DNA of 64,000 nucleotides from Nomia melanderi (taxonomy: Eukaryota > Arthropoda > Insecta > Hymenoptera > Halictidae): positions 1,364,001-1,428,000 of the forward strand of contig NW_027475146.1 of NCBI RefSeq assembly GCF_051020985.1. The letters run 5' to 3'. Position 1 is the stretch's first letter. The number at the start of each line of letters is the position of its first letter. Below the pieces are notes generated by a model, which worked only from the letters and a program-made list of their open reading frames with translations, had not been told where the DNA came from and searched no databases. The position numbers and the translations under genes were made by a program. Of this stretch, positions 49,319 to 62,300 are shown piece after piece.

Positions 49319-51592
49319 ACACAGGGTCAGGGAAAAATCCAATATATATCTGGTGATATCTCGGGTGGTATTAGAGATAGCGCAGTAAACCAAAGTGAAT
49401 TAACTGCAGGAGGCCCTTGCGCATGAATCTGTGCAGAGGGAACGACCTCGGACCACCTGGGGCCGAGAAAACGACCGTCACATGGGGCCGGACACTCAGG
49501 GTCAGGGAAAAATCCAATATATATCTGGTGATATCTCGGGTTCTATTACAGATAGCGCAGTAAACCAAAGTGAATTATGTGCAGGAGGCCCTGGCGCATG
49601 AATCTGTGCACAGGGAACGACCTCGGACCACCAGGGGCCGAGAAAACCACCGAAACATGAGGCCGGACACTCAGGGTCAGGGAAATATCCATTATATATC
49701 TGGTGATATCTCGGGTGCTATTAGAGATAGCGCAATAAACCAAAGTACATTGTCTGTAGGAGGCCCTGGCGCATGAATCTGGGCTGCGGGAATGACCTCG
49801 GACCACATGGGGCCGAGAAAACCACCGTCTCATGGGGCCGGACACTCAGGGTCAGGGGAAAATCCAATATATATCTGGTGATATCTCGGGTGCTAGTAGA
49901 GATAGCGCAATAAATCAAAGTGCATTGTCTGTAGGAGGCCCTGGCTCATGAATCTGGGCAGCGGGAACGACCTCGGACCACCAGGGGCCGAGAAGACCAC
50001 CGTCTCATGGGGCCGGACACTCAGGGTCAGGGAAACATCCAATATGCATCTGGTGATATCTCGGGTGCTATTACAGATAGCGCAGTAAACCAAAGTGAAT
50101 TATGTGCAGGAGGCCCTGGCGCACGAATCTGTGCAGAGGGAACAACCTCGGACCACCAGGGGCCGAGAAAACCACCGTCTCATGGGGCCGGACACTCAGG
50201 GTCAGGGAAAAATCCAATATATATCTGGTGATATTCCGGGTGCTATTAGAGATAGCGCAATAAACCAAAGTGAATTATCTGCAGGAGGCCCTGGCGCATG
50301 AATCTGTGCAGCGGGAACGACCTCGGACCACCAGGGGCCGAGAAAACCAGCGTCTCATGGGGCCGGACACTCAGGGTCAGGGAAAAATCCAATATATATC
50401 CGGTGATATCTCGGGTGCTATTACAGATAGCGCAGTAAATCAAAGTGCATTGTCTGTAGGAGGCCCGGTCGCATGAATCTCGGCAGCGGGAACGACCTCG
50501 GACCATAAGGGGCCGAGAAAACCACATTCTCATGGGGCCGGACACTCAGGTTCAGGGTAAAATCCAATATATATCTGGTGATATCTCGGGTGCTATTAGA
50601 GACAGCGCAATAAATCAAAGTGCATTGTCTGTAGGAGGCCCTGGTGCATGAATCTGTGCAGCGTGAACGACCTCGGACCACCAGGGGCCGAGAAAACCAC
50701 AGTCTCATGGGGCCGGACACTCAGGGTCGGGGGAAAATCCAATATATATCTGGTTATATCTCTGGTGCTATTAGAGATAGCGCAATAAACCAAAGTGAAT
50801 TATCTGCAGGAGGCCCTGGCGCATAAATCTGTGCAGCGGGAACGACCTCGGACCACCAGGGGCCGAGAAAACCACCGTCTCATGGGGCCGGACACTCAGG
50901 GTCAGGGAAAAATCCAATATATATCTGGTGATATCTCAGGTGCTATTAGAGACAGCGCAATAAATCAAAGTGCATTGTCTGTAGGAGGCCCTGGCGCAAG
51001 AATCTGTGCAGCGGGAACGACCTCGGACCACCATGGCCGAGAAAACCACAGTCTCATGGGGCCGGACACTCAGGGTCAGGGGAAAATCCAATATATATCT
51101 GGTGATATCTCGGGTGCTATTAGAGATAGCGCAATCATCCAAAGGGAAATATCTGCAGGAGGCCCTAGCGCATAAATCTGCGCAGCGGGAACGACCTCGG
51201 AACACCAGGGGCCGAGAAAACCAGCGTCTCATGGAGCCGGACACTCAGGGTCAGGGAAAAATCCAATATATATCTGGTGATATCTCGGGTGCTATTACAG
51301 ATAGCGCAATAAATCAAAGTGCATTGTCTGTAGGAGGCCCTGGTGCATGAATCTGTGCAGCGGGAACGACCTCGGACCACCAGGGGCCGAGAAAACCACA
51401 GTCTCATGGGGCCGGACACTCAGGGTCGGGGGAAAATCCAATATATATCTGGTTATATCTCGGGTGCTATTCGAGACAGCGCAATAAACCAAAGTGAGTT
51501 ATCTGCAGGAGGCCCTGGCGCATAAATCTGTGCAGCGGGAACGACGTCGGACCACCAGGGGCCGAGAAAACCAGCGTCTAATGGGGCCGGAC
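49319..51592 (+). repeat. 13-monomer unit, copy 2 (2,274 bp)
   Basis: Tandem copy of 47045-49318. The junction at about 49,320 joins CCAGCGTCTAATGGGGCCGG of the preceding series to ACACAGGGTCAGGG, inside a monomer and in register. Confidence 0.85.
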
Positions 51593-52694
51593 ACTCAGGG
51601 TCAGGGAAAAATCCAATATATATCTGGTGATATCTCGGGTGCTATTACAGATAGCGCAATAAATCAAAGTACATTGTCTGTAGGAGGCCCTGGTGCATGA
51701 ATCTGTGCAGCGGGAACGACCTCGGACCTCCAGGGGCCGAGAAAACCACAGTCTCATGGGGCCGGACACTCAGGGTCGGGGGAAAATCCAATATATATCT
51801 GGTTATATCTCGGGTGCTATTAGAAATAGCGCAATAAACCAAATTGAATTATCTGCAGGAGGCTCTGGCCCATAAATATGTGCAGCGGGAACGACCTCGG
51901 ACCACCAGGGTCCGAGAAAACCAGCGTCTCATGGGGCTGGACACTCAGGGTCAGGGAAAAATCCAATATATATCTGGTGATATCTCGGGTGCTATTACAG
52001 ATAGCGCAATAAATCAAAGTGCATTGTCTGTCGGAGGCCCTGGCGCACGAATCTGTGCAGAGGGAACGACCTCGGACCACCAGGGGCCGAGAAAACCACC
52101 GTCTCATGGGGCCGGACACTCAGGGTCAGGGAAAAATCCAATATATATCTGGTGATATTCCGGGTGCTAGTAGAGATAGCGCAATAAACCAAAGTGAATT
52201 ATCTGCAGAAGGCCCTGGCGCATGCATCTGTGCAGCGGGAACGACCTCGGATCACCAGGGGCCGAGAAAACCACCGACACATGAGGCCGGACACTCAGGG
52301 TCAGGGAAAAATCCATTATATATCTGGTGATATCTCGGGTGCTATTAGAGATAGCGCAATAAATCAAAGTGCATTGTCTGTGGGAGACCCTGGCGCATGA
52401 ATCTCTGCAGCGGGAACGACTTCGGACCACCAGGGACCGAGAAAACCACCGTCTCATGTGGCCGGAAACTCAGGGTCAGGGGAAAATGCAATATGTATCT
52501 GGTGATATCTCGGGTGCTATTAGAGATAGCGCAATAAACCAAAGTGAATTATCAGCAGGAGGCCCTGGCGCACGTGTCTGTGTAGCGGGAACGACCTCGG
52601 ACCACCAGGGGCCAAGAAAACCACCGTCTCATGGGGCCGGACACACAGGGTCAGGGGAAAATCCAATATATATCTGGTGATATCTCGGGTGGTA
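49371..52694 (+). repeat. 19-monomer unit, copy 1 (3,324 bp)
   Basis: Contains the 13-monomer unit followed by monomers of the 38.3-39.0 kb type (GGCTCTGGCCCATAAATATG, GGGGCTGGACACTC), then two monomers of the 46.7 kb type from 52,345. The next 2.8 kb repeats most of it at an offset of 3,324 bp. Confidence 0.83.
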
Positions 52695-55517
52695 TTAGAG
52701 ATAGCGCAGTAAACCAAAGTGAATTAACTGCAGGAGGCCCTTGCGCATGAATCTGTGCAGAGGGAACGACCTCGGACCACCTGGGGCCGAGAAAACGACC
52801 GTCACATGGGGCCGGACACTCAGGGTCAGGGAAAAATCCAATATATATCTGGTGATATCTCGGGTTCTATTACAGATAGCGCAGTAAACCAAAGTGAATT
52901 ATGTGCAGGAGGCCCTGGCGCATGAATCTGTGCACAGGGAACGACCTCGGACCACCAGGGGCCGAGAAAACCACCGAAACATGAGGCCGGACACTCAGGG
53001 TCAGGGAAATATCCATTATATATCTGGTGATATCTCGGGTGCTATTAGAGATAGCGCAATAAACCAAAGTACATTGTCTGTAGGAGGCCCTGGCGCATGA
53101 ATCTGGGCTGCGGGAACGACCTCGGACCACATGGGGCCGAGAAAACCACCGTCTCATGGGGCCGGACACTCAGGGTCAGGGGAAAATCCAATATATATCT
53201 GGTGATATCTCGGGTGCTAGTAGAGATAGCGCAATAAATCAAAGTGCATTGTCTGTAGGAGGCCCTGGCTCATGAATCTGGGCAGCGGGAACGACCTCGG
53301 ACCACCAGGGGCCGAGAAGACCACCGTCTCATGGGGCCGGACACTCAGGGTCAGGGAAACATCCAATATGCATCTGGTGATATCTCGGGTGCTATTACAG
53401 ATAGCGCAGTAAACCAAAGTGAATTATGTGCAGGAGGCCCTGGCGCACGAATCTGTGCAGAGGGAACAACCTCGGACCACCAGGGGCCGAGAAAACCACC
53501 GTCTCATGGGGCCGGACACTCAGGGTCAGGGAAAAATCCAATATATATCTGGTGATATTCCGGGTGCTATTAGAGATAGCGCAATAAACCAAAGTGAATT
53601 ATCTGCAGGAGGCCCTGGCGCATGAATCTGTGCAGCGGGAACGACCTCGGACCACCAGGGGCCGAGAAAACCAGCGTCTCATGGGGCCGGACACTCAGGG
53701 TCAGGGAAAAATCCAATATATATCCGGTGATATCTCGGGTGCTATTACAGATAGCGCAGTAAATCAAAGTGCATTGTCTGTAGGAGGCCCGGTCGCATGA
53801 ATCTCGGCAGCGGGAACGACCTCGGACCATAAGGGGCCGAGAAAACCACATTCTCATGGGGCCGGACACTCAGGTTCAGGGTAAAATCCAATATATATCT
53901 GGTGATATCTCGGGTGCTATTAGAGACAGCGCAATAAATCAAAGTGCATTGTCTGTAGGAGGCCCTGGTGCATGAATCTGTGCAGCGTGAACGACCTCGG
54001 ACCACCAGGGGCCGAGAAAACCACAGTCTCATGGGGCCGGACACTCAGGGTCGGGGGAAAATCCAATATATATCTGGTTATATCTCTGGTGCTATTAGAG
54101 ATAGCGCAATAAACCAAAGTGAATTATCTGCAGGAGGCCCTGGCGCATAAATCTGTGCAGCGGGAACGACCTCGGACCACCAGGGGCCGAGAAAACCACC
54201 GTCTCATGGGGCCGGACACTCAGGGTCAGGGAAAAATCCAATATATATCTGGTGATATCTCAGGTGCTATTAGAGACAGCGCAATAAATCAAAGTGCATT
54301 GTCTGTAGGAGGCCCTGGCGCAAGAATCTGTGCAGCGGGAACGACCTCGGACCACCATGGCCGAGAAAACCACAGTCTCATGGGGCCGGACACTCAGGGT
54401 CAGGGGAAAATCCAATATATATCTGGTGATATCTCGGGTGCTATTAGAGATAGCGCAATCATCCAAAGGGAAATATCTGCAGGAGGCCCTAGCGCATAAA
54501 TCTGCGCAGCGGGAACGACCTCGGAACACCAGGGGCCGAGAAAACCAGCGTCTCATGGAGCCGGACACTCAGGGTCAGGGAAAAATCCAATATATATCTG
54601 GTGATATCTCGGGTGCTATTACAGATAGCGCAATAAATCAAAGTGCATTGTCTGTAGGAGGCCCTGGTGCATGAATCTGTGCAGCGGGAACGACCTCGGA
54701 CCACCAGGGGCCGAGAAAACCACAGTCTCATGGGGCCGGACACTCAGGGTCGGGGGAAAATCCAATATATATCTGGTTATATCTCGGGTGCTATTCGAGA
54801 CAGCGCAATAAACCAAAGTGAGTTATCTGCAGGAGGCCCTGGCGCATAAATCTGTGCAGCGGGAACGACGTCGGACCACCAGGGGCCGAGAAAACCAGCG
54901 TCTAATGGGGCCGGACACTCAGGGTCAGGGAAAAATCAAATATATATCTGGTGATATCTCGGGTGCTATTACAGATAGCGCAATAAATCAAAGTACATTG
55001 TCTGTAGGAGGCCCTGGTGCATGAATCTGTGCAGCGGGAACGACCTCGGACCTCCAGGGGCCGAGAAAACCACAGTCTCATGGGGCCGGACACTCAGGGT
55101 CGGGGGAAAATCCAATATATATCTGGTTATATCTCGGGTGCTATTAGAAATAGCGCAATAAACCAAATTGAATTATCTGCAGGAGGCTCTGGCCCATAAA
55201 TATGTGCAGCGGGAACGACCTCGGACCACCAGGGTCCGAGAAAACCAGCGTCTCATGGGGCTGGACACTCAGGGTCAGGGAAAAATCCAATATATATCTG
55301 GTGATATCTCGGGTGCTATTACAGATAGCGCAATAAATCAAAGTGCATTGTCTGTCGGAGGCCCTGGCGCACGAATCTGTGCAGAGGGAACGACCTCGGA
55401 CCACCAGGGGCCGAGAAAACCACCGTCTCATGGGGCCGGACACTCAGGGTCAGGGAAAAATCCAATATATATCTGGTGATATTCCGGGTGCTAGTAGAGA
55501 TAGCGCAATAAACCAAA
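52695..55517 (+). repeat. 19-monomer unit, copy 2 (incomplete)
   Basis: Matches 49371-52193 at a constant offset of 3,324 bp, then passes into the 22-monomer unit. It lacks the two monomers seen at 52,345-52,694. It includes the third copy of the 13-monomer unit. Confidence 0.83.
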
Positions 55518-58500
55518 GTGAATTATCTGCAGAAGGCCCTGGCGCATGCATCTGTGCAGCGGGAACGACCTCGGATCACCAGGGGCCGAGAAAACCACCG
55601 ACACATGAGGCCGGACACTCAGGGTCAGGGAAAAATCCAATATATATCTGGTGATATCTCGGGTGCTATTACAGATAGCCCAATAAATCAAAGTGCATTG
55701 TCTGTAGGAGGCCCTGGCGCATGAATGTGGCCGGCGGGAAAGACCTGGGACCACCATGGCCGAGAAAACCACAGTCTCATGGGGCCGGACACTCAGGGTC
55801 AGGGGAAAATGCAATATATATCTGGTGATATCTCGGGTGCTATTAGAGATAGCGCAATAAACCAAAGTGAATTATCTGCAGGAGGCACTGGCGCATGCAT
55901 CTGTGCAGCGGGGACGACCTCGGACCACCAGGGGCCGAGAAAACCACAGTCTCATGGGGCCGGACACTCAGGGTCAGGGAAAAATCCAATATATATCTTG
56001 TGACATCTCGGGTCCTATTACAGGTAGCGCAATAAATATAAGTGCATTGTCTGTAGGATGCCCTGGCGCATGAATCTGTGCAGCGGGAACGACCTCGGAC
56101 CACCAGGGGCCGAGAAAACCACCGTCTCATGGGGCCGGACCCTCAGGGTCGGGGGAAAATCCAATATATATCTGGTTATATCTCGGGTGCTATTAGAAAT
56201 AGCGCAATAAACCAAATTGAATTATCTGCAGGAGGCTCTGGCCCATAAATATGTGCAGCGGGAACGACCTCGGACCACCAGGGTCCGAGAAAACCAGCGT
56301 CTCATGGGGCCGGACACTCATTGTAAGGGAAAAATCCAATATATATCTGGTGATATCTCGGGTGCTATTAGAGATAGCGCAATAAACCAAAGTGAATTAT
56401 CTGCAGGAGGCCCTGGCGCATGAATCTGTGCAGCGGGAACGACCTCGGACCACCAGGGGCCGAGAAAACCAGCGTCTCATGGGGCCGGACACTCAGGGTC
56501 AGGGAAAAATGCAATATACATCTAGTGATATCTCGGGTGCTATTACAGATAGCGCAATAAATCAAAGTGCATTGTCTGTAGGAGGCCCTGGCGCATGAAT
56601 CTGAGCAGCGGGAAAGACCTCGGACCACCAGGGGCCGAGACAACCACCGTCTCGTGGGGCCGGACACTCAGGGTCAGGGAAAAATCCAATATATATCTGG
56701 TGATATCTCGGGTGCTATTACAGATAGCCCAATAAATCAAAGTGCATTGTCTGTAGGAGGCCCTGGCGCATGAATGTGGCCGGCGGGAAAGACCTGGGAC
56801 CACCATGGCCGAGAAAACCACAGTCTCATGGGGCCGGACACTCAGGGTCAGGGGAAAATGCAATATATATCTGGTGATATCTCGGGTGCTATTAGAGATA
56901 GCGCAATAAACCAAAGTGAATTATCTGCAGGAGGCACTGGCGCATGCATCTGTGCAGCGGGGACGACCTCGGACCACCAGGGGCCGAGAAAACCACAGTC
57001 TCATGGGGCCGGACACTCAGGGTCAGGGAAAAATCCAATATATATCTTGTGACATCTCGGGTCCTATTACAGGTAGCGCAATAAATATAAGTGCATTGTC
57101 TGTAGGATGCCCTGGCGCATGAATCTGTGCAGCGGGAACGACCTCGGACCACCAGGGGCCGAGAAAACCACCGTCTCATGGGGCCGGACCCTCAGGGTCA
57201 GGGAAAAATCCAATATATATCTGGTGATATCTCGGGTGCTATTAGAGATAGCGCAATAAACCAAAGTGAATTATCTGCAGGAGGCCCTGGCGCATGAATC
57301 TGTGCAGCGGGAACGACCTCGGACCACCAGGGGCCGAGAAAACCAGCGTCTCATGGGGCCGGACACTCAGGGTCAGGGAAAAATCCAATATATATCTGGT
57401 GATATCTCGGGTGCTATTAGAGACAGCGCAATAAATCAAAGTGCATTGTCTGTAGGAGGCCCTGGCGCATGAATGTGGCCAGCGGGAAAGACCTCGGACC
57501 ACCAGGGGCCGAGACAACCACCGTCTCATGGGGCCGGACACTCAGGGTCAGGGAAAAATCCAATATATATCTGGTGATATCTCGGGTCCTATTACAGGTA
57601 GCGCAATAAATAAAAGTGCATTGTCTGTAGGATGCCCTGGCGCATGAATCTGTGCAGCGGGAACGACCTCGGACCACCAGGGGCCGAGAAAACCACCGTC
57701 TCATGGGGCCGGACCCTCAGGGTCAGGGAAAAATCCAATATATATCTGGTGATATCTCGGGTGCTATTAGAGATAGCGCAATAAACCAAAGTGAATTATC
57801 TGCAGGAGGCCCTGGCGCATGAATCTGTGCAGCGGGAACGACCTCGGACCACCAGGGGCCGAGAAAACCAGCGTCTCATGGGGCCGGACACTCAGGGTCA
57901 GGGAAAAATGCAATATACATCTGGTGATATCTCGGGTGCTATTACAGATAGCGCAATAAATCAAAGTGCATTGTCTGTAGGAGGCCCTGGCGCATGAATC
58001 TGAGCAGCGGGAACGACCTCGGACCACCAGGGGCCGAGAAAACCAAATTCTCATGGGGCCGGACACTCAGGGTCAGGGAAAAATCCAATATATATCTGGT
58101 GATATCTCGGGTGCTATTACAGATAGCGCAATAAATCAAAGTGCATTGTCTGTAGGAGGCCCTGGTGCATGAATGTGTGCAGCGGGAACGACCTCGGACC
58201 ACCATGGCCGAGAAAACCACAGTCTCATGGGGCCGGACACTCAGGGTCAGGGCAAAATCCAATATATATCTGGTGATATCTCGGGTGCTATTAGAGATGG
58301 CGCAATAAACCAAAGTGAATTATCTGCAGGAGGCACTGGCGCATGCATCTGTGCAGCGGGAACGACCTCGGACCACCAGGGGCCGAGAAAACCAGCGTCT
58401 CATGGGGCCGGACACTCAGGGTCAGGGAAAAATGCAATATACATCTGGTGATATCTCGGGTGCTATTACAGATAGCGCAATAAATCAAAGTGCATTGTCT

Positions 58501-59363
58501 GTAGGAGGCCCTGGCGCATGAATCTGAGCAGCGGGAACGACCTCGGACCACCAGGGGCCGAGAAAACCACATTCTCATGGGGCCGGACACTCAGGGTCAG
58601 GGAAAAATCCAATATATATCTGGTGATATCTCGGGTGCTATTACAGATAGCGCAATAAATCAAAGTGCATTGTCTGTAGGAGGCCCTGGTGCATGAATGT
58701 GTGCAGCGGGAACGACCTCGGACCACCATGGCCGAGAAAACCACAGTCTCATGGGGCCGGACACTCAGGGTCAGGGCAAAATCCAATATATATCTGGTGA
58801 TATCTCGGGTGCTATTAGAGATGGCGCAATAAACCAAAGTGAATTATCTGCAGGAGGCACTGGCGCATGCATCTGTGCAGCGGGAACGACCTCGGACCAC
58901 CAGGGGCCGAGAAAACCACATTCTCATGGGGCCGGACACTCAGGGTCAGGGAAAAATCCAATATATATCTGGTGATATCTCGGGTGCTATTAGAGACAGC
59001 GCAATAAATCAAAGTGCATTGTCTGTAGGAGGCCCTGGCGCATGAATGTGGCCGGCGGGAAAGACCTGGGATCACCAGGGCCCGAGACAACCACCGTCTC
59101 ATGGGGCCGGACACTCAGGGTCAGGGAAAAATCCAATATATATCTGGTGATATCTCGGGTGCTATTACAGATAGCGGAATAAATCAAAGTGCATTGTCTG
59201 TAGGAGGCCCTGGTGCATGAATCTGAGCAGCGGGAACGACCTCGGACCACCAGGGGCCGAGAAAACCACAGTCTCATGGGGCCGGACACTCAGGGTCGGG
59301 GGAAAATCCAATATATATCTGGTTATATCTCTGGTGCTATTAGAGATAGCGCAATAAACCAAA
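55518..59363 (+). repeat. 22-monomer unit, copy 1 (3,846 bp)
   Basis: Four of its 22 monomers are 1 bp short, which gives exactly 22 x 175 minus 4. Internally it holds a six-monomer step of 1,049 bp (markers CCGGCGGGAAAGACCTGGG and TATCTTGTGACATCTCGGG at 55.7-56.2 kb and again at 56.8-57.2 kb) and a three-monomer step of 524 bp. No type C monomer is present. Confidence 0.9.
57791..58838 (+). repeat. three-monomer tandem duplication (2 x 524 bp)
   Basis: 57791-58314 and 58315-58838 share GCAATATACATCTGGTG, CTGAGCAGCGGGAACG, GTGTGCAGCGGGAACG with CCATGGCCGAG, and GAGATGGCGCAATAAACC. The same pair is seen at 61637-62684 in the second 22-monomer unit, so this duplication preceded the larger one. 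Confidence 0.88.
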
Positions 59364-62300
59364 GTGAATTATCTGCAGGAGGCCCTGGCGCATGCATCTG
59401 TGCAGCGGGAACGACCTCGGATCACCAGGGGCCGAGAAAACCACCGACACATGAGGCCGGACACTCAGGGTCAGGGAAAAATCCAATATATATCTGGTGA
59501 TATCTCGGGTGCTATTACAGATAGCCCAATAAATCAAAGTGCATTGTCTGTAGGAGGCCCTGGCGCATGAATGTGGCCGGCGGGAAAGACCTGGGACCAC
59601 CATGGCCGAGAAAACCACAGTCTCATGGGGCCGGACACTCAGGGTCAGGGGAAAATGCAATATATATCTGGTGATATCTCGGGTGCTATTAGAGATAGCG
59701 CAATAAACCAAAGTGAATTATCTGCAGGAGGCACTGGCGCATGCATCTGTGCAGCGGGGACGACCTCGGACCACCAGGGGCCGAGAAAACCACAGTCTCA
59801 TGGGGCCGGACACTCAGGGTCAGGGAAAAATCCAATATATATCTTGTGACATCTCGGGTCCTATTACAGGTAGCGCAATAAATATAAGTGCATTGTCTGT
59901 AGGATGCCCTGGCGCATGAATCTGTGCAGCGGGAACGACCTCGGACCACCAGGGGCCGAGAAAACCACCGTCTCATGGGGCCGGACCCTCAGGGTCGGGG
60001 GAAAATCCAATATATATCTGGTTATATCTCGGGTGCTATTAGAAATAGCGCAATAAACCAAATTGAATTATCTGCAGGAGGCTCTGGCCCATAAATATGT
60101 GCAGCGGGAACGACCTCGGACCACCAGGGTCCGAGAAAACCAGCGTCTCATGGGGCCGGACACTCATTGTAAGGGAAAAATCCAATATATATCTGGTGAT
60201 ATCTCGGGTGCTATTAGAGATAGCGCAATAAACCAAAGTGAATTATCTGCAGGAGGCCCTGGCGCATGAATCTGTGCAGCGGGAACGACCTCGGACCACC
60301 AGGGGCCGAGAAAACCAGCGTCTCATGGGGCCGGACACTCAGGGTCAGGGAAAAATGCAATATACATCTAGTGATATCTCGGGTGCTATTACAGATAGCG
60401 CAATAAATCAAAGTGCATTGTCTGTAGGAGGCCCTGGCGCATGAATCTGAGCAGCGGGAAAGACCTCGGACCACCAGGGGCCGAGACAACCACCGTCTCG
60501 TGGGGCCGGACACTCAGGGTCAGGGAAAAATCCAATATATATCTGGTGATATCTCGGGTGCTATTACAGATAGCCCAATAAATCAAAGTGCATTGTCTGT
60601 AGGAGGCCCTGGCGCATGAATGTGGCCGGCGGGAAAGACCTGGGACCACCATGGCCGAGAAAACCACAGTCTCATGGGGCCGGACACTCAGGGTCAGGGG
60701 AAAATGCAATATATATCTGGTGATATCTCGGGTGCTATTAGAGATAGCGCAATAAACCAAAGTGAATTATCTGCAGGAGGCACTGGCGCATGCATCTGTG
60801 CAGCGGGGACGACCTCGGACCACCAGGGGCCGAGAAAACCACAGTCTCATGGGGCCGGACACTCAGGGTCAGGGAAAAATCCAATATATATCTTGTGACA
60901 TCTCGGGTCCTATTACAGGTAGCGCAATAAATATAAGTGCATTGTCTGTAGGATGCCCTGGCGCATGAATCTGTGCAGCGGGAACGACCTCGGACCACCA
61001 GGGGCCGAGAAAACCACCGTCTCATGGGGCCGGACCCTCAGGGTCAGGGAAAAATCCAATATATATCTGGTGATATCTCGGGTGCTATTAGAGATAGCGC
61101 AATAAACCAAAGTGAATTATCTGCAGGAGGCCCTGGCGCATGAATCTGTGCAGCGGGAACGACCTCGGACCACCAGGGGCCGAGAAAACCAGCGTCTCAT
61201 GGGGCCGGACACTCAGGGTCAGGGAAAAATCCAATATATATCTGGTGATATCTCGGGTGCTATTAGAGACAGCGCAATAAATCAAAGTGCATTGTCTGTA
61301 GGAGGCCCTGGCGCATGAATGTGGCCAGCGGGAAAGACCTCGGACCACCAGGGGCCGAGACAACCACCGTCTCATGGGGCCGGACACTCAGGGTCAGGGA
61401 AAAATCCAATATATATCTGGTGATATCTCGGGTCCTATTACAGGTAGCGCAATAAATAAAAGTGCATTGTCTGTAGGATGCCCTGGCGCATGAATCTGTG
61501 CAGCGGGAACGACCTCGGACCACCAGGGGCCGAGAAAACCACCGTCTCATGGGGCCGGACCCTCAGGGTCAGGGAAAAATCCAATATATATCTGGTGATA
61601 TCTCGGGTGCTATTAGAGATAGCGCAATAAACCAAAGTGAATTATCTGCAGGAGGCCCTGGCGCATGAATCTGTGCAGCGGGAACGACCTCGGACCACCA
61701 GGGGCCGAGAAAACCAGCGTCTCATGGGGCCGGACACTCAGGGTCAGGGAAAAATGCAATATACATCTGGTGATATCTCGGGTGCTATTACAGATAGCGC
61801 AATAAATCAAAGTGCATTGTCTGTAGGAGGCCCTGGCGCATGAATCTGAGCAGCGGGAACGACCTCGGACCACCAGGGGCCGAGAAAACCACATTCTCAT
61901 GGGGCCGGACACTCAGGGTCAGGGAAAAATCCAATATATATCTGGTGATATCTCGGGTGCTATTACAGATAGCGCAATAAATCAAAGTGCATTGTCTGTA
62001 GGAGGCCCTGGTGCATGAATGTGTGCAGCGGGAACGACCTCGGACCACCATGGCCGAGAAAACCACAGTCTCATGGGGCCGGACACTCAGGGTCAGGGCA
62101 AAATCCAATATATATCTGGTGATATCTCGGGTGCTATTAGAGATGGCGCAATAAACCAAAGTGAATTATCTGCAGGAGGCACTGGCGCATGCATCTGTGC
62201 AGCGGGAACGACCTCGGACCACCAGGGGCCGAGAAAACCAGCGTCTCATGGGGCCGGACACTCAGGGTCAGGGAAAAATGCAATATACATCTGGTGATAT

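Larger units (their letters stand above)
43758..49320 (+). repeat. 5.4-kb superblock, copy 2
   Basis: Second copy of 32915-38320. It has two additional monomers (47471-47820) and lacks one monomer present in copy 1 (36803-36977). The left junction lies in a monomer that begins as the preceding 12-monomer unit (AATATTTATCTGG at 43,742) and continues as segment Z (TGTCTGTGAACAGCCC). Confidence 0.87.
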
